Assembly (NCBI RefSeq): GCF_002514735.1
Contig: NZ_KZ300476.1
Span: 1,025,854 to 1,089,853 of the forward strand
DNA: 64,000 nt
Reading direction: 5' to 3'
Origin: Sediminicola luteus
GTDB lineage: Bacteria > Bacteroidota > Bacteroidia > Flavobacteriales > Flavobacteriaceae
Made by a program: the position numbers and the translations under genes. Within the stretch, counting starts at the first letter, position 1. The number at the start of each line of letters is the position of its first letter. Shown here in pieces: positions 9,001-18,663 of this stretch. The notes beneath the pieces were generated by a model. It had not been told where the DNA came from and ran no database searches. It saw nothing but the letters and a program-made list of their open reading frames with translations.

Positions 9001-9738
9001 ATGAAGCAAATCGCCGCTATTGGCAAGTATTGGATAATGGTTTGGGAGCTTTTTAAAAAGCCCACCAAATGGTCGGTGATGCGGAACCTGATCCTTAAGG
9101 AAATCGACGAGTTGATATACGGCTCCATGGGCATCATCGTTTTTATCTCCTTTTTTATTGGAGGCGTTGTGGCCATACAGACCGCATTGAATATTACCAA
9201 CCCATTAATACCAAAATATTTGGTCGGTTTTGCCACCCGACAATCGGTTATACTCGAGTTTGCACCCACCTTTACCTCCATTATCATGGCGGGAAAAGTA
9301 GGTTCGTATATTACTTCTAGTATTGGTACCATGCGGGTTACCGAGCAAATCGATGCTCTTGAGGTCATGGGAGTAAACAGCCTGAACTATCTAGTTTTCC
9401 CAAAAATCATTGCCATGCTTATGTACCCATTCGTGATTGCTATTGCCATGAACGTGGGTATTCTCGGGGGGTGGATTGCCGGGGTTTTTGGAGGCTTCAG
9501 CTCCAGTGCCGATTTTATTAACGGTATTCAACTCGATTTTATACCCTATCACGTTTTTTATGCATTCATGAAAACCTTGGCCTTTGCGTTTATCATTGCC
9601 ACCGTACCCTCTTTTCATGGCTATTATATGAAAGGCGGCGCCTTGGAAGTAGGCAAGGCCAGTACCACTTCTTTCGTTTGGACCTCAGTGGTAATCATCA
9701 TTACCAATTACACCTTAACCCAATTAATGCTCGGCTAA
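9001..9738 (+). CDS. mlaE: MlaE/YrbE-type ABC transporter permease
   Basis: 245 residues with five or six hydrophobic helices. The conserved central segment ATRQSVILEFAPTFTSIIMAGKVGSYITSSIGTMRVTEQIDALEVMGV contains the signature A-G-R-x-G-x-x-x-x-x-E-G/T-M-x-x-x-E-Q-I-D-A-L pattern of MlaE permeases. The family moves phospholipids between inner and outer membrane and maintains outer-membrane lipid asymmetry. Its stop overlaps the start of the ATPase gene by one base (TAATG), indicating translational coupling. The substrate-binding MCE protein (MlaD) is not adjacent in this window. A near-consensus box TATTTTTA lies 4 nt before the ATG. Confidence 0.92.
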   Translation: MKQIAAIGKYWIMVWELFKKPTKWSVMRNLILKEIDELIYGSMGIIVFISFFIGGVVAIQTALNITNPLIPKYLVGFATRQSVILEFAPTFTSIIMAGKVGSYITSSIGTMRVTEQIDALEVMGVNSLNYLVFPKIIAMLMYPFVIAIAMNVGILGGWIAGVFGGFSSSADFINGIQLDFIPYHVFYAFMKTLAFAFIIATVPSFHGYYMKGGALEVGKASTTSFVWTSVVIIITNYTLTQLMLG

Positions 9739-10505
9739 TGATAGAGGTAGACAACATTCACAAGTCTTTTGGAGAGTCGCATATTTTAAAAGGGGTCAGT
9801 ACTTGTTTTGACAAAGGAAAAACCAATTTGATCATTGGGCAAAGTGGGTCGGGAAAAACGGTTTTCTTAAAATGTCTTTTAGGATTGTTTAGCCCGGAAC
9901 AAGGCAGCATAAGTTACAACGGACAAATTTATGCCGATTTAACCAGGGACCAACAACGGATGCTGCGCCAAGAAATGGGCATGGTTTTTCAGGGCAGCGC
10001 CCTTTTCGACTCCATGACCGTGGCCGGAAATGTGATGTTCCCCTTGGAGATGTTCACCAAACAAGCCCGTTCCGAAATGGAAGATCGTGTAAACATGGTT
10101 TTACAGCGGGTAAACCTACATGATGCCCATAAAAAATATCCTTCGGAGATTTCCGGTGGTATGCAAAAAAGGGTAGCCATTGCCCGGGCCATTGTAATGA
10201 ACCCGAAATATCTGTTTTGTGATGAACCTAATTCGGGCCTCGACCCCAAAACAGCCATTGTAATCGATAATCTCATTCAGGAAATTACGAAGGAGTACGA
10301 TATTACCACGGTAATAAACACCCACGATATGAATTCGGTTATGGAAATCGGAGAGAAAATCGTTTTCCTTAAAAACGGTTATAAGGAATGGGAAGGCACT
10401 AAAAACGAAATTTTTAAAACAGACAATGAAGCGGTAACCAATTTTGTGTATTCGTCAGAACTGTTCAAAAAAGTACGCCAAATGTATTTGGAAGAGCGTA
10501 ATTAA
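9738..10505 (+). CDS. mlaF: MlaF-type ABC transporter ATP-binding protein
   Basis: 255 residues from the ATG that overlaps the mlaE stop; longer in-frame starts lie inside mlaE and are rejected. Walker A is IGQSGSGKT, the ABC signature is SGGMQKR, Walker B is YLFCDEP, followed by the D-loop SGLDP and the switch histidine in INTHD. It supplies ATP hydrolysis to the MlaE permease in the lipid transporter at the inner membrane. The two genes form a two-cistron operon, and the following gene is convergent with a gap of only 39 bp. Confidence 0.93.
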   Translation: MIEVDNIHKSFGESHILKGVSTCFDKGKTNLIIGQSGSGKTVFLKCLLGLFSPEQGSISYNGQIYADLTRDQQRMLRQEMGMVFQGSALFDSMTVAGNVMFPLEMFTKQARSEMEDRVNMVLQRVNLHDAHKKYPSEISGGMQKRVAIARAIVMNPKYLFCDEPNSGLDPKTAIVIDNLIQEITKEYDITTVINTHDMNSVMEIGEKIVFLKNGYKEWEGTKNEIFKTDNEAVTNFVYSSELFKKVRQMYLEERN

Positions 10506-10544
10506 GCCAAACTTAGCAATCCGCTATCTGGTCAGTACAACCAA

Positions 10545-12002
10545 TTATTCTCCTGAAACCCCCACACTTTCGTTATGCAATCTTAGCTTAAGCCAGGCTT
10601 CCAGTTTTTTGGTGTCGGCCTCTACCTGTTTCGGTTTTTTCAGGGCGGCTTCGTTCCATTTGGCCTCAAACACAGGTACGGTGTCTATTTTGGTAAAATC
10701 GGTAACCAGTTTATAACTAAAGCCCAAACTCTGAAGGTTTTCGTAATTCACCTTGGCCTCTTGGGCAATTTCGGCAAAGGGTACATCGGCAAACTTACCG
10801 ACCCGGGCCAACTCACCTTCCAAAAATTTAATCTTAGCATCCTTAGAAGTTAGCTCTGCTTTTTTGGATTCATAAAGCTCACTCACATATTTCAATTGGT
10901 CCCCGGCCTCACTTTTGGCCCCTTGTACGATACGTAATTCCGAATCTACCAAGTGGGAATATTTGTTCTTTTGCGCCTGCCAAGTAGCGATTACATTTTC
11001 AGGAATGGTCTCACTACCCACGAACAATAATTCAACCAACGGATTTTCACCCTCGTTATATTCTATAACACTGTTGTTCTGCAACAAACGCCCGTCTTTT
11101 TGGAATTTATAAGACAGCACCTGCTCTTGGATAAAGGTCTGGGCCTGCGCCTGGAATACCGAACGTTTGTACACCTTATAAAAGGTATATCCGGCCGGAA
11201 TCATAACCAAAAAGGCCGCTATGGAAGTTAACTGGGCAATACGCTTACGCCGTTTCGAATTCACATAACGCACCATGGGGAACCTCAGAAACTTGATTAC
11301 CACAAAAGTCGCCAAAGCGATGAACATGGTATTGATAATGAACAGATACATGGCCCCTGTGGCATAGCCCCAATTGCCAATGGCCAAACCAAAACCGACG
11401 GTACACAAAGGCGGCATTAAGGCCGTGGCAATCGCCACCCCGAAAATAACCGAAGCAATGGTCCCTTTTTTGGCCCGGGCGATTACCAAGGCCAAACCAC
11501 CAAAAAAGGCAATCAATACATCTCTGATATCGGGCGAGGTACGCGCCAGTAGCTCGGAAGACTCTTCTTTTAAGGGAGTCACCGCAAAGAATAGATAGGC
11601 CGTTAACACACTGAGTCCAATCATTACCGCGAAGTTTTTCAACGACCGTCTCAAGGTATCGATATCGTTTATGGCCAACGATAGCCCAATACCCAAAATA
11701 GGGCCCATAAGGGGAGAAATAAGCATCGCTCCGATTACCACTGCGGTAGAATTGGCGTTTAGACCAATGGAAGCAATAAAGATGGAACAAATCAAAATCC
11801 ACGAGGTGTGGCCTTTAAAGGGTATATCGGCGATAATCGATTCTTTGGTGGCTTCCTGATCGGTATTATGCCTGATGTCAAGCAGTTCCCATAGAAACTT
11901 CTTTACACTGCCCAGCAGTCCTTGAAAATCGCGTTTTACCTCGTGGCCCCCTTCAACATTACCGTTGGTCGGATTGGGCTTGTTCCCTAATGCTTCGCTC
12001 AT
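10545..12002 (-). CDS. DUF389 family membrane protein
   Basis: 485 residues. The N-terminal half has about six membrane helices with the DUF389 hallmark sequence STAVVIGAMLISPLMGPILGIG and later GVAIATALMPPLCTVGFGLA. The C-terminal half is soluble and rich in charged, probably helical sequence (YVSELYESKKAELTSKDAKIKFLEGELARV looks like a coiled coil). The molecular function of DUF389 proteins is not established; a role as transporter or channel is often assumed. It is the last gene of a seven-gene minus-strand cluster, 3 bp after the guanylyltransferase gene. Confidence 0.85.
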   Translation of the reverse strand: MSEALGNKPNPTNGNVEGGHEVKRDFQGLLGSVKKFLWELLDIRHNTDQEATKESIIADIPFKGHTSWILICSIFIASIGLNANSTAVVIGAMLISPLMGPILGIGLSLAINDIDTLRRSLKNFAVMIGLSVLTAYLFFAVTPLKEESSELLARTSPDIRDVLIAFFGGLALVIARAKKGTIASVIFGVAIATALMPPLCTVGFGLAIGNWGYATGAMYLFIINTMFIALATFVVIKFLRFPMVRYVNSKRRKRIAQLTSIAAFLVMIPAGYTFYKVYKRSVFQAQAQTFIQEQVLSYKFQKDGRLLQNNSVIEYNEGENPLVELLFVGSETIPENVIATWQAQKNKYSHLVDSELRIVQGAKSEAGDQLKYVSELYESKKAELTSKDAKIKFLEGELARVGKFADVPFAEIAQEAKVNYENLQSLGFSYKLVTDFTKIDTVPVFEAKWNEAALKKPKQVEADTKKLEAWLKLRLHNESVGVSGE

Positions 12003-12005
12003 ATG

Positions 12006-13085
12006 TTATACTAGTTCATCGCCGAAAGTATCACGCACTTTCGATACGACTTTTTTAATATCTTGTTCTTTTGCCTTTGGGTAGATCATCAAGACCTCAT
12101 CTTTATCGACTACGATATAATCTTGCAACCCATCGATGACCACCAGTTTTCCGGCATTGGTACGAATCATGTTACCTTGGGCATCTTCGGCCAACAACCT
12201 ACCATTTACCATGGCATTGTTTTCGGCATTCTTCTCCAACTTATCATACAGGGATCCCCAAGTACCCAAATCGTTCCAATCGAAAGAAGCAGGCAAAACG
12301 AAAATAGACTTGGATCGCTCTAATATAGCATAATCTATGGATATATTTTCAGCCTTACCGTAGTTCTCCTGTATAAATTGCCTTTCATCTGTAGTGTTAT
12401 ACGCTGACACGCCCCGCTGAAACAGTTCGAACATTTCGGGCTGATAGCTGGTAAACGCATTTACGATGGTTTGCACGCTCCACATAAAAATACCAGCATT
12501 CCACAGAAAATTACCCTGTTCCAAAAACTGTTGTGCGGTGGCATAATCGGGCTTTTCCCTGAACTGGGCCACCGGTTTTAGGTTTTCGGTGGCCTGTTTG
12601 TCGAATTCAATATAGCCGTACCCCGTATTCGGGAAGCTTGGCTTAATCCCAAGTGTGCACAACACGCCGGTCTCCTTGCATTTTTCAAAACTTGCCTCTA
12701 CATCGCGTGCAAAAGCCGCCTCGTCTTCGATCCAATGGTCACTAGGGGCCACGATCATAACGGCATCGGGGTTTTGCTTTTGGATTTTTAGGGCCGCATA
12801 TAAAATACATGGGGCCGTATTGCGCATAGCCGGTTCCAAAACCACCTGATCTTGGGTTACCTTGGGCAACTGTTCCAACACCAAATCGTTGTACCGCTCA
12901 TTGGTCAGAATCAGTATATTCTCGGCCGGTATAAACTGGTTCAACCTATCAAAGGTCTTTTGGATCAAAGTTTTTCCTGCTCCCAACATATCGTGGAACT
13001 GTTTGGGATTTTGGGATGTACTTACCGGCCAAAAACGGGAACCTACCCCTCCGGCCATTAATACGGCGTATTTATTTTTATCCAT
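12006..13085 (-). CDS. mannose-1-phosphate guanylyltransferase
   Basis: 359 residues, the length of the single-domain form without the isomerase fused to it. The nucleotidyltransferase signature LMAGGVGSRFWPVS is at the N-terminus and FREKPD, the sugar-phosphate binding motif, lies in the middle. The enzyme makes GDP-mannose from mannose 1-phosphate and GTP for surface polysaccharide, lipopolysaccharide or GDP-fucose synthesis. It is 3 bp downstream of the SprT-like gene and 3 bp upstream of the DUF389 gene, so it is transcribed with both even though the functions look unrelated. Confidence 0.93.
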   Translation of the reverse strand: MDKNKYAVLMAGGVGSRFWPVSTSQNPKQFHDMLGAGKTLIQKTFDRLNQFIPAENILILTNERYNDLVLEQLPKVTQDQVVLEPAMRNTAPCILYAALKIQKQNPDAVMIVAPSDHWIEDEAAFARDVEASFEKCKETGVLCTLGIKPSFPNTGYGYIEFDKQATENLKPVAQFREKPDYATAQQFLEQGNFLWNAGIFMWSVQTIVNAFTSYQPEMFELFQRGVSAYNTTDERQFIQENYGKAENISIDYAILERSKSIFVLPASFDWNDLGTWGSLYDKLEKNAENNAMVNGRLLAEDAQGNMIRTNAGKLVVIDGLQDYIVVDKDEVLMIYPKAKEQDIKKVVSKVRDTFGDELV

Positions 13086-13088
13086 TTC

Positions 13089-13688
13089 TTAATCGTTTAT
13101 CAACTCCACCTCGGCATTGGGCTGAAACAGGAACATACGTCCCGTAGCCATTTCGAGGCATTCGTATCGCTTTGTTTTTTTATTTATTTTTTTGAACTTT
13201 CTTCCATTATGTATCTTAAAAACGCTGCCATAAGGCAATTGGTATACATAACTCTTATCCGAAGGCCCGTCAAATTGTTTTAAGGCTATTGACAGTTCGG
13301 CATCGGTATCACTACTAGCCTTGGGGTTTTTAAAATGTCGTGCCAATAAGGGTAATAGTTTGGGCGGAAAAACCTCTGGACGGATAAACGGCAGCATTAA
13401 AGATTGGAAACAATGTTTCCACTCCTTGCCATGTGGCAATATTTGTCTGCCGTAAGTCTCAAAAGCAATCAAATGGGCAATTTCATGTACCAAGGTCATC
13501 AAAAAACGATAGGGATTAAGGCTAGCATTGACGGTTATCTTATGCCGGCCATCGGGCATACGCCTATAGTCGCCATGCCGGGTTTGCCGCTGCCCCACGA
13601 TCTTTAGGTGCACCCCATGTGTTTTGATCAACTCTACACAACGCGCTACCGCCCTCTCCGGCACATATTTAGCCAAAACCTCATCCAT
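13089..13688 (-). CDS. SprT-like zinc metalloprotease domain protein
   Basis: 199 residues. The zinc-binding motif HEIAH occupies residues 68-72 (H68, E69, H72). The N-terminal part (KITVNASLNPYRFLMTLVHEIAHL) is typical of SprT-like proteins. The usual C-terminal zinc ribbon with four cysteines is absent; instead the C-terminus is a basic segment (NGRKFKKINKKTKRYECLE) of the kind found in Bacteroidetes homologues. The family is related to Spartan proteases acting on DNA-protein crosslinks, but the bacterial members are mostly uncharacterised. It overlaps the upstream HAD gene by 8 bp. Confidence 0.85.
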   Translation of the reverse strand: MDEVLAKYVPERAVARCVELIKTHGVHLKIVGQRQTRHGDYRRMPDGRHKITVNASLNPYRFLMTLVHEIAHLIAFETYGRQILPHGKEWKHCFQSLMLPFIRPEVFPPKLLPLLARHFKNPKASSDTDAELSIALKQFDGPSDKSYVYQLPYGSVFKIHNGRKFKKINKKTKRYECLEMATGRMFLFQPNAEVELIND

Positions 13689-14328
13689 GGTAACACTGGA
13701 TTAAATCGGGCAACTGTGACATCGTATCAAACACTTTGTGTGCCTCTTCCAAGGAGTCCAATTCTTGATGCGGCCTATAACCGAATACGGTAAAACCACC
13801 AGCCAGTGCGGCACTAACCCCTTGGGGCGAATCTTCAATTACCAAACCGTCTTGGGGATTTACTCCAAGTTGCTCAGTGGCGTGGATAAAAATAGCCGGA
13901 TCGGGTTTCCACTTGCCGATATCGTAACAACTATAGATTCGACCTTCGAAACGAGGTAGCAAACCGGTCAGCCCCAAATTCAACCTGATTTTTTCAGGCG
14001 GGCCACTGGAAGCCACGCCGAAGGGGATTTCAATTGCATCCAAAACCGACTCTATTCCGGCAATGGGTGTGATTTTTTCCTTGAAACCTTCAAAGGAGCG
14101 ACGCCGGTATTCGGACTCAAAATCATGGGGCAATTCTTTTCCTATCCGATTTTCAATATGGGCCATACAGGCATTTATAAAACTGCCTTTGAAATGTTTA
14201 TAGCCATAGGCCAGGTTTATATTGGCGCCATGCTCGTTGGCCATTTCGACCAAGATACCCGTACCAATAGCCTCACTGTCTACCAAAACCCCGTCGCAAT
14301 CGAAAATCACCGCCTTAAATTTTGACAT
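13681..14328 (-). CDS. HAD superfamily hydrolase, beta-phosphoglucomutase-like
   Basis: 215 residues. The nucleophile motif FDCDGVLVDSE has D10 and D12, followed by a helical cap with the pattern of subfamily I HAD enzymes. Motif II is VASSGP, the motif III lysine is in KWKPDPAIF and motif IV is IEDSPQG. The family acts on small phosphorylated substrates such as sugar phosphates; the exact substrate is unknown. The gene sits 1 bp after the SDR gene and overlaps the SprT-like gene by 8 bp. Confidence 0.9.
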   Translation of the reverse strand: MSKFKAVIFDCDGVLVDSEAIGTGILVEMANEHGANINLAYGYKHFKGSFINACMAHIENRIGKELPHDFESEYRRRSFEGFKEKITPIAGIESVLDAIEIPFGVASSGPPEKIRLNLGLTGLLPRFEGRIYSCYDIGKWKPDPAIFIHATEQLGVNPQDGLVIEDSPQGVSAALAGGFTVFGYRPHQELDSLEEAHKVFDTMSQLPDLIQCYHG

Positions 14329-14329
14329 A

Positions 14330-15001
14330 TTAGGGGGTACTACTTGAAACTTGTAGGGTTTTCCCGTTATAATAGCGCTGCCCGGTCAAGGTAAAATCCA
14401 TGATATACTCTGCCATTTCCGCTGCCGATAATGGAGCTTGGTAGCCCGGAAAGGCCTCTTGGAGCATTTCGGTCTGTACCGCCCCCAAAGCTAGAGCGTT
14501 AAAGGCCGGACCATTTTCCTTAAACTCCTCCGCCCATAACTCGGTTAGCGTAATTACAGCCCCTTTACTGGAACTGTAAGCGGATAGACCGGCAAATTTG
14601 GCACTGCCTTGTATTCCGCCCATGGAAGTTACGGTAAGTACGTGTCCGCCCTTTTGCATATACGGCAATACTTTTTGGGTTAGCCGCATTACCCCAAACA
14701 CATTTACCTCATAGACCTTTTCAAAGTCATCCCATTCCGTTTCCATGAAAGGGGCATTCAACAACCTTCCGGCATTGTGTACCAAGGCATCCACCTTACC
14801 CCATGCCTGAAGTAGGACATCTAATTTTTGGTAATCCGTTTTTTCAGCCAGATCAAACGATAAGGCCGTAAGGTTTTTATGTTTTGGCATATGGGCAACC
14901 TTTCTGGATAAGGCCAATACCTCATGCCCTGCTTCCAAAAGTAATGCACATAATTCGTATCCAATCCCCCTGCTGGTACCGGTAACAATGATTTTTGCCA
15001 T
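14330..15001 (-). CDS. short-chain dehydrogenase/reductase (SDR)
   Basis: 223 residues with a classical SDR Rossmann fold: TGTSRGIGYE binds the cofactor, NAG is at residues 76-78, and the catalytic residues S126, Y142 and K146 (YSSSK) are present. R33 in SRKV after the second strand suggests NADP preference. The substrate is unknown. The start codon overlaps the stop of the upstream peptidase gene by one base (TAATG), so translation is coupled. Confidence 0.9.
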   Translation of the reverse strand: MAKIIVTGTSRGIGYELCALLLEAGHEVLALSRKVAHMPKHKNLTALSFDLAEKTDYQKLDVLLQAWGKVDALVHNAGRLLNAPFMETEWDDFEKVYEVNVFGVMRLTQKVLPYMQKGGHVLTVTSMGGIQGSAKFAGLSAYSSSKGAVITLTELWAEEFKENGPAFNALALGAVQTEMLQEAFPGYQAPLSAAEMAEYIMDFTLTGQRYYNGKTLQVSSSTP

Positions 15002-15957
15002 TAGTTGTATTTAATATTTTGTTCCGCCTGATTGACCACTTTTTCCAAAACCGGGGCCATGGTGTTGATCAATTCGGTCATATGGGCCATATCCATCAAC
15101 TCCATTTCGTCGCCCACCCCATGGTAATGCTCAAAATTGGTGAAATCGAAAGTAGAAAAGGTCTGTGATGGCACCCCGAATTCCTCATGAAAAGGATAAT
15201 TATCGGAACGCTGGAACAAATTGTACTCTTTGGCCGTTGGCAAAAAACCTACTATCTTTTGTGCGGCCACACTATTGACTACTTCCGCCATATTCGACTT
15301 TTCGTAACCTGTGGCGTAAACCAGATAATCTTTATCTACCAAGGGCACCCCGACCATTTCAAAATTGAACATGGTATATAAAGAAGCCCCTTGGGCCTTC
15401 ATTTTCTGGGCCAAGTGCTTCGAGCCTAATAAGCCTTTTTCCTCGGCACTGAACAAAGCGAAAACCAGGGTACGTTTATTCCCCCCTCTTTTCGCGAAAT
15501 ACTTAGCCAATTGCATTACCACCGTAGTACCGGAAGCGTTGTCATTGGCACCATTGGCAATATCGTCCGTACCATTGGGCTTACCCTTACCGATATGATC
15601 GTAATGCGCACCAAATAGCACAATTTCTTCTGCCATTTTGGGGTCGGTTCCGGGTATTACACCAACAATATTATCGGTAGCTTTATCAAAATTCGACAGC
15701 CTATCGCGATAGGTTTCAAAATAGGGGTTAACCCCATAGGACTTAAAAGCCGTTTCTAATAAAACGGCAGCCTTCTCTATTCCTTCGGTACCAGAATCCC
15801 GACCGGCCATGTCATCAGAGGTCAAGGCTTCCATCATTTGGGTCACCTCTACCTGGTTTGCTTTGGCCGCCTCTATTGATATCGCACTGGAAGGCTTGCT
15901 GCTTTTGCAAGCCAGACCCAATAGCAACAAAATTGACACTGATATTTTCGCAACCAT
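15001..15957 (-). CDS. M28 family metallopeptidase lipoprotein
   Basis: 318 residues from the ATG at 15957. This start is chosen over upstream codons because it gives a normal lipoprotein signal (SILLLLGLAC, lipid-modified C17 followed by KSS). Zinc-binding motifs of M28 aminopeptidases are present: GAHYDHIG, GANDNASG, the catalytic EEKGLLG and later FNFEMVG. It should act on peptides at the cell envelope. It is the first gene of a seven-gene minus-strand cluster and begins about 57 bp downstream of the E2 terminator. Confidence 0.9.
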   Translation of the reverse strand: MVAKISVSILLLLGLACKSSKPSSAISIEAAKANQVEVTQMMEALTSDDMAGRDSGTEGIEKAAVLLETAFKSYGVNPYFETYRDRLSNFDKATDNIVGVIPGTDPKMAEEIVLFGAHYDHIGKGKPNGTDDIANGANDNASGTTVVMQLAKYFAKRGGNKRTLVFALFSAEEKGLLGSKHLAQKMKAQGASLYTMFNFEMVGVPLVDKDYLVYATGYEKSNMAEVVNSVAAQKIVGFLPTAKEYNLFQRSDNYPFHEEFGVPSQTFSTFDFTNFEHYHGVGDEMELMDMAHMTELINTMAPVLEKVVNQAEQNIKYN

Positions 15958-16013
15958 ATTATTTAATTTTATCATACCCATATTCAAAAGAGCTAATTAC
16001 AGTATCCGAATAT

Positions 16014-16047
16014 AAAAAAAGCATCCCGTTTTGGCAGGATGCTTTTT
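16014..16047 (-). terminator. rho-independent terminator after the pyruvate dehydrogenase E2 gene
   Basis: Stem AAAAAGCATCC/GGATGCTTTTT with a 10-nt loop. On the minus strand it ends in a run of T and lies 22 bp past the E2 stop. Its A/T runs make it potentially active in both directions, although no plus-strand gene precedes it. Confidence 0.85.
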
Positions 16048-16068
16048 CAATATTTAATTTTAGCTTAA

Positions 16069-17661
16069 CTATGCCAGCATGGTCACTGGATTTTCTAGGT
16101 AAGCCCTAAGTGTTTGTAAAAACTGTGCTCCTGTGGCACCATCTACCGTACGGTGATCACAAGCCAAGGTAACCTTCATGGTGTTACCCACAACGATTTG
16201 TCCGTCTTTAACGACGGGCTTTTGAACAATGGCACCTACCGATAGGATGGCTGAATTGGGTTGGTTGATGATTGAGGTAAACTCTTGTATACCGAACATA
16301 CCCAAGTTGGAAACCGTAAAGGTACTACCTTCCATCTCTGCCGGAGCAATTTTTTTATCTCGGGCACGACCCGCCAAATCTTTAACCGCGGTACCGATTT
16401 GGGTCAATCCCATTTGATCGGTAAACTTTAATACCGGAACCACCAAACCATCTGGAACCGCAACGGCAACACCTATGGAAACATGTTGGTTATAAATGGT
16501 GGTATTCTCGTTCCAAGTGGTATTTACCTGCGGATGCTTTTTCAAAGCCATGGCACAAGCCTTTACCACCATATCGTTAAAGGATACTTTGGTATCGGGC
16601 AAATTATTAATTTGCTTACGCGATGCCATAGCATTGTCCATATCGACCTCAATAGTCAAATAGTAGTGCGGAGCAGTGAACTTGGACTCGCCCAAACGCT
16701 TGGCGATAACCTTACGCATTTGCGAATTTTTCACTTCTTCAACACTTTCCTCGCCTACCGGGGCAAAAGTAGCTACAGCTTTGGCAGGTGCCTCTTGCGC
16801 AGCTGGTGCAGCTTGCTTGGGCTGATAGTTTTCAACATCTTTTTTGATGATCCTACCATGATCACCACTACCTTGTATCGTAGATAAATCGATGCCTTTT
16901 TCCTTGGCTATCTTTTTGGCCAATGGTGAGGCGATTACCCTACCACTGGTATTTTGGACTGGTTTCGGCGCAGACTCTTGCTTCGGGGCCTCGGTCTTAA
17001 CCTCGGCCTTGGCCGCTTCTTTTGGAGCATTAGCTGGAGTTCCTCCGGCCAATATACCGGACACATCGGTACCGGCCGGGCCAATTATGGCCAACACATC
17101 GTCTACCGGGGCACTCTCACCTTCTTGGATGCCGACATGCAATAAAGTTCCTGAATAGAAAGACTCAAACTCCATAGTAGCCTTATCGGTCTCAATCTCG
17201 GCCAAGATATCGCCTTCCTCTACGGCATCACCTACTTTTTTCAACCAAGTGGCTACGGTACCTTCTTCCATGGTGTCGGAAAGACGTGGCATTTTTACCA
17301 CCTCAACCCCTTCAGGAACGTCGGCAGCCGGAGTGGCTTCGACAACTGCTTCCTCTTTCGCCTCAACGGTTTCGGCGGCAGTTTCGGTAGCTGTACCAGT
17401 TAAAAGACCGGAAATATCCTCACCTTCTTCACCGATTATAGCCAATAGGGAATCTACCGGAGCGGTATCCCCTTCCTGTATCCCGATATGCAGTAATGTC
17501 CCTTCTTGAAAAGACTCAAACTCCATAGTCGCCTTATCAGTTTCGATTTCTGCCAGAATATCGCCCTCTTCTACACGATCACCAACTTGCTTCAACCATG
17601 CGGCTACGGTACCTTCTTCCATGGTATCCGAAAGCCTTGGCATATTTACGATAACGGCCAT
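16069..17661 (-). CDS. pyruvate dehydrogenase complex E2, dihydrolipoamide acetyltransferase
   Basis: 530 residues in the order lipoyl domain 1 (lipoylated K43 in IETDKATMEFES), Ala/Glu-rich linker, lipoyl domain 2 (K160 in the same motif), linker, peripheral subunit-binding domain (GRVIASPLAKKIAKEKGID and GRIIKKDVENY), linker, and catalytic domain with H503 and D507 in HRTVDG. It transfers the acetyl group from lipoamide to CoA and forms the core of the complex. The two lipoyl domains are nearly identical over their central 30 residues. The gene starts 3 bp after the E1-alpha gene; E1-beta and E3 are not in the window. Confidence 0.96.
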   Translation of the reverse strand: MAVIVNMPRLSDTMEEGTVAAWLKQVGDRVEEGDILAEIETDKATMEFESFQEGTLLHIGIQEGDTAPVDSLLAIIGEEGEDISGLLTGTATETAAETVEAKEEAVVEATPAADVPEGVEVVKMPRLSDTMEEGTVATWLKKVGDAVEEGDILAEIETDKATMEFESFYSGTLLHVGIQEGESAPVDDVLAIIGPAGTDVSGILAGGTPANAPKEAAKAEVKTEAPKQESAPKPVQNTSGRVIASPLAKKIAKEKGIDLSTIQGSGDHGRIIKKDVENYQPKQAAPAAQEAPAKAVATFAPVGEESVEEVKNSQMRKVIAKRLGESKFTAPHYYLTIEVDMDNAMASRKQINNLPDTKVSFNDMVVKACAMALKKHPQVNTTWNENTTIYNQHVSIGVAVAVPDGLVVPVLKFTDQMGLTQIGTAVKDLAGRARDKKIAPAEMEGSTFTVSNLGMFGIQEFTSIINQPNSAILSVGAIVQKPVVKDGQIVVGNTMKVTLACDHRTVDGATGAQFLQTLRAYLENPVTMLA

Positions 17662-17664
17662 AGG

Positions 17665-18663
17665 TTAGAGTTTATGTTTTATAAATGGATAATCTTCTTG
17701 CTCGTATACGGTATCGTACATCTGATCCAATGCCGGGAAGTCTGAATCTTCAGCAAACTGCTCACATTCCTTCACCAAGTCCTTAACACGCTTATCTATG
17801 GTCTTGATTTCATCGTCAGAGGCGTATTTTTCCTTTTTGATTACATCGAGCACCTGGGTAATCGGGTCGATCTTACGATACTCTTCTACCTCTTTTTTGG
17901 TGCGATAATGCTGGGCATCTGACATAGAGTGACCTCTATAACGATAGGTTTTCATTTCTAAGAAAGTAGGCCCACCACCTGAACGTGCCCGCTCTACGGC
18001 CTTACTTACCTCACTAGCAACGGAAACGGGATCCATACCGTCTACGGGACCACAAGGCATTTCGTAGCCCAGACCCAATTTCCAGATTTCTTGGTGGTTG
18101 GCGGTACGTTCTACCGAAGTACCCATGGCATAACCATTGTTCTCACAGATAAAAACCACCGGAAGTTGCCATAACATAGCCAAGTTAAAGGTCTCATGCA
18201 AAGAACCTTGTCTTACGGCACCGTCACCCATATAACAAAGGGTTACGGAATCTCGCTTAAAATATTTATCGCCAAAAGCCAATCCGGCACCTAAAGGAAT
18301 CTGTCCGCCCACAATTCCGTGTCCACCATAAAAACGGTGTTCTTTGGAGAAAATATGCATAGACCCTCCGTTTCCGCCTGATGTACCGGTAGATTTACCA
18401 TAGAGTTCAGCCATAACCCTTTTCGGATCTTCACCCATACCAATGGGTTGTACATGGTTACGATAAGCCGTTATCATACGATCTTTGGTAAGATCCATGG
18501 CATGTAACGACCCAGCCAATACCGCCTCTTGACCGTTATACAAATGGAGGAAACCCCTCACTTTCTGCTGGATATACACCGCAGCCAACTTGTCCTCGAA
18601 CTTTCTCCAGAACAACATGTCTTCGTACCATTTCAGGTAAACCTCCTTGGTAATTTCTTTCAT
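17665..18663 (-). CDS. pdhA: pyruvate dehydrogenase E1 component, alpha subunit
   Basis: 332 residues, usual for the alpha subunit of heterotetrameric E1. The thiamine diphosphate motif runs from GDGAVRQGSLHETFNLA to VVFICENNGYAMGTS. The phosphorylation-loop equivalent YRYRGHSMSDAQHYR is present. With E1-beta it decarboxylates pyruvate and acetylates the E2 lipoyl arm. It forms an operon with E2. The beta subunit gene is elsewhere, a common arrangement in flavobacteria. A possible TATTTTTG promoter box at 18884-18891 would leave a leader of about 215 nt. Confidence 0.95.
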   Translation of the reverse strand: MKEITKEVYLKWYEDMLFWRKFEDKLAAVYIQQKVRGFLHLYNGQEAVLAGSLHAMDLTKDRMITAYRNHVQPIGMGEDPKRVMAELYGKSTGTSGGNGGSMHIFSKEHRFYGGHGIVGGQIPLGAGLAFGDKYFKRDSVTLCYMGDGAVRQGSLHETFNLAMLWQLPVVFICENNGYAMGTSVERTANHQEIWKLGLGYEMPCGPVDGMDPVSVASEVSKAVERARSGGGPTFLEMKTYRYRGHSMSDAQHYRTKKEVEEYRKIDPITQVLDVIKKEKYASDDEIKTIDKRVKDLVKECEQFAEDSDFPALDQMYDTVYEQEDYPFIKHKL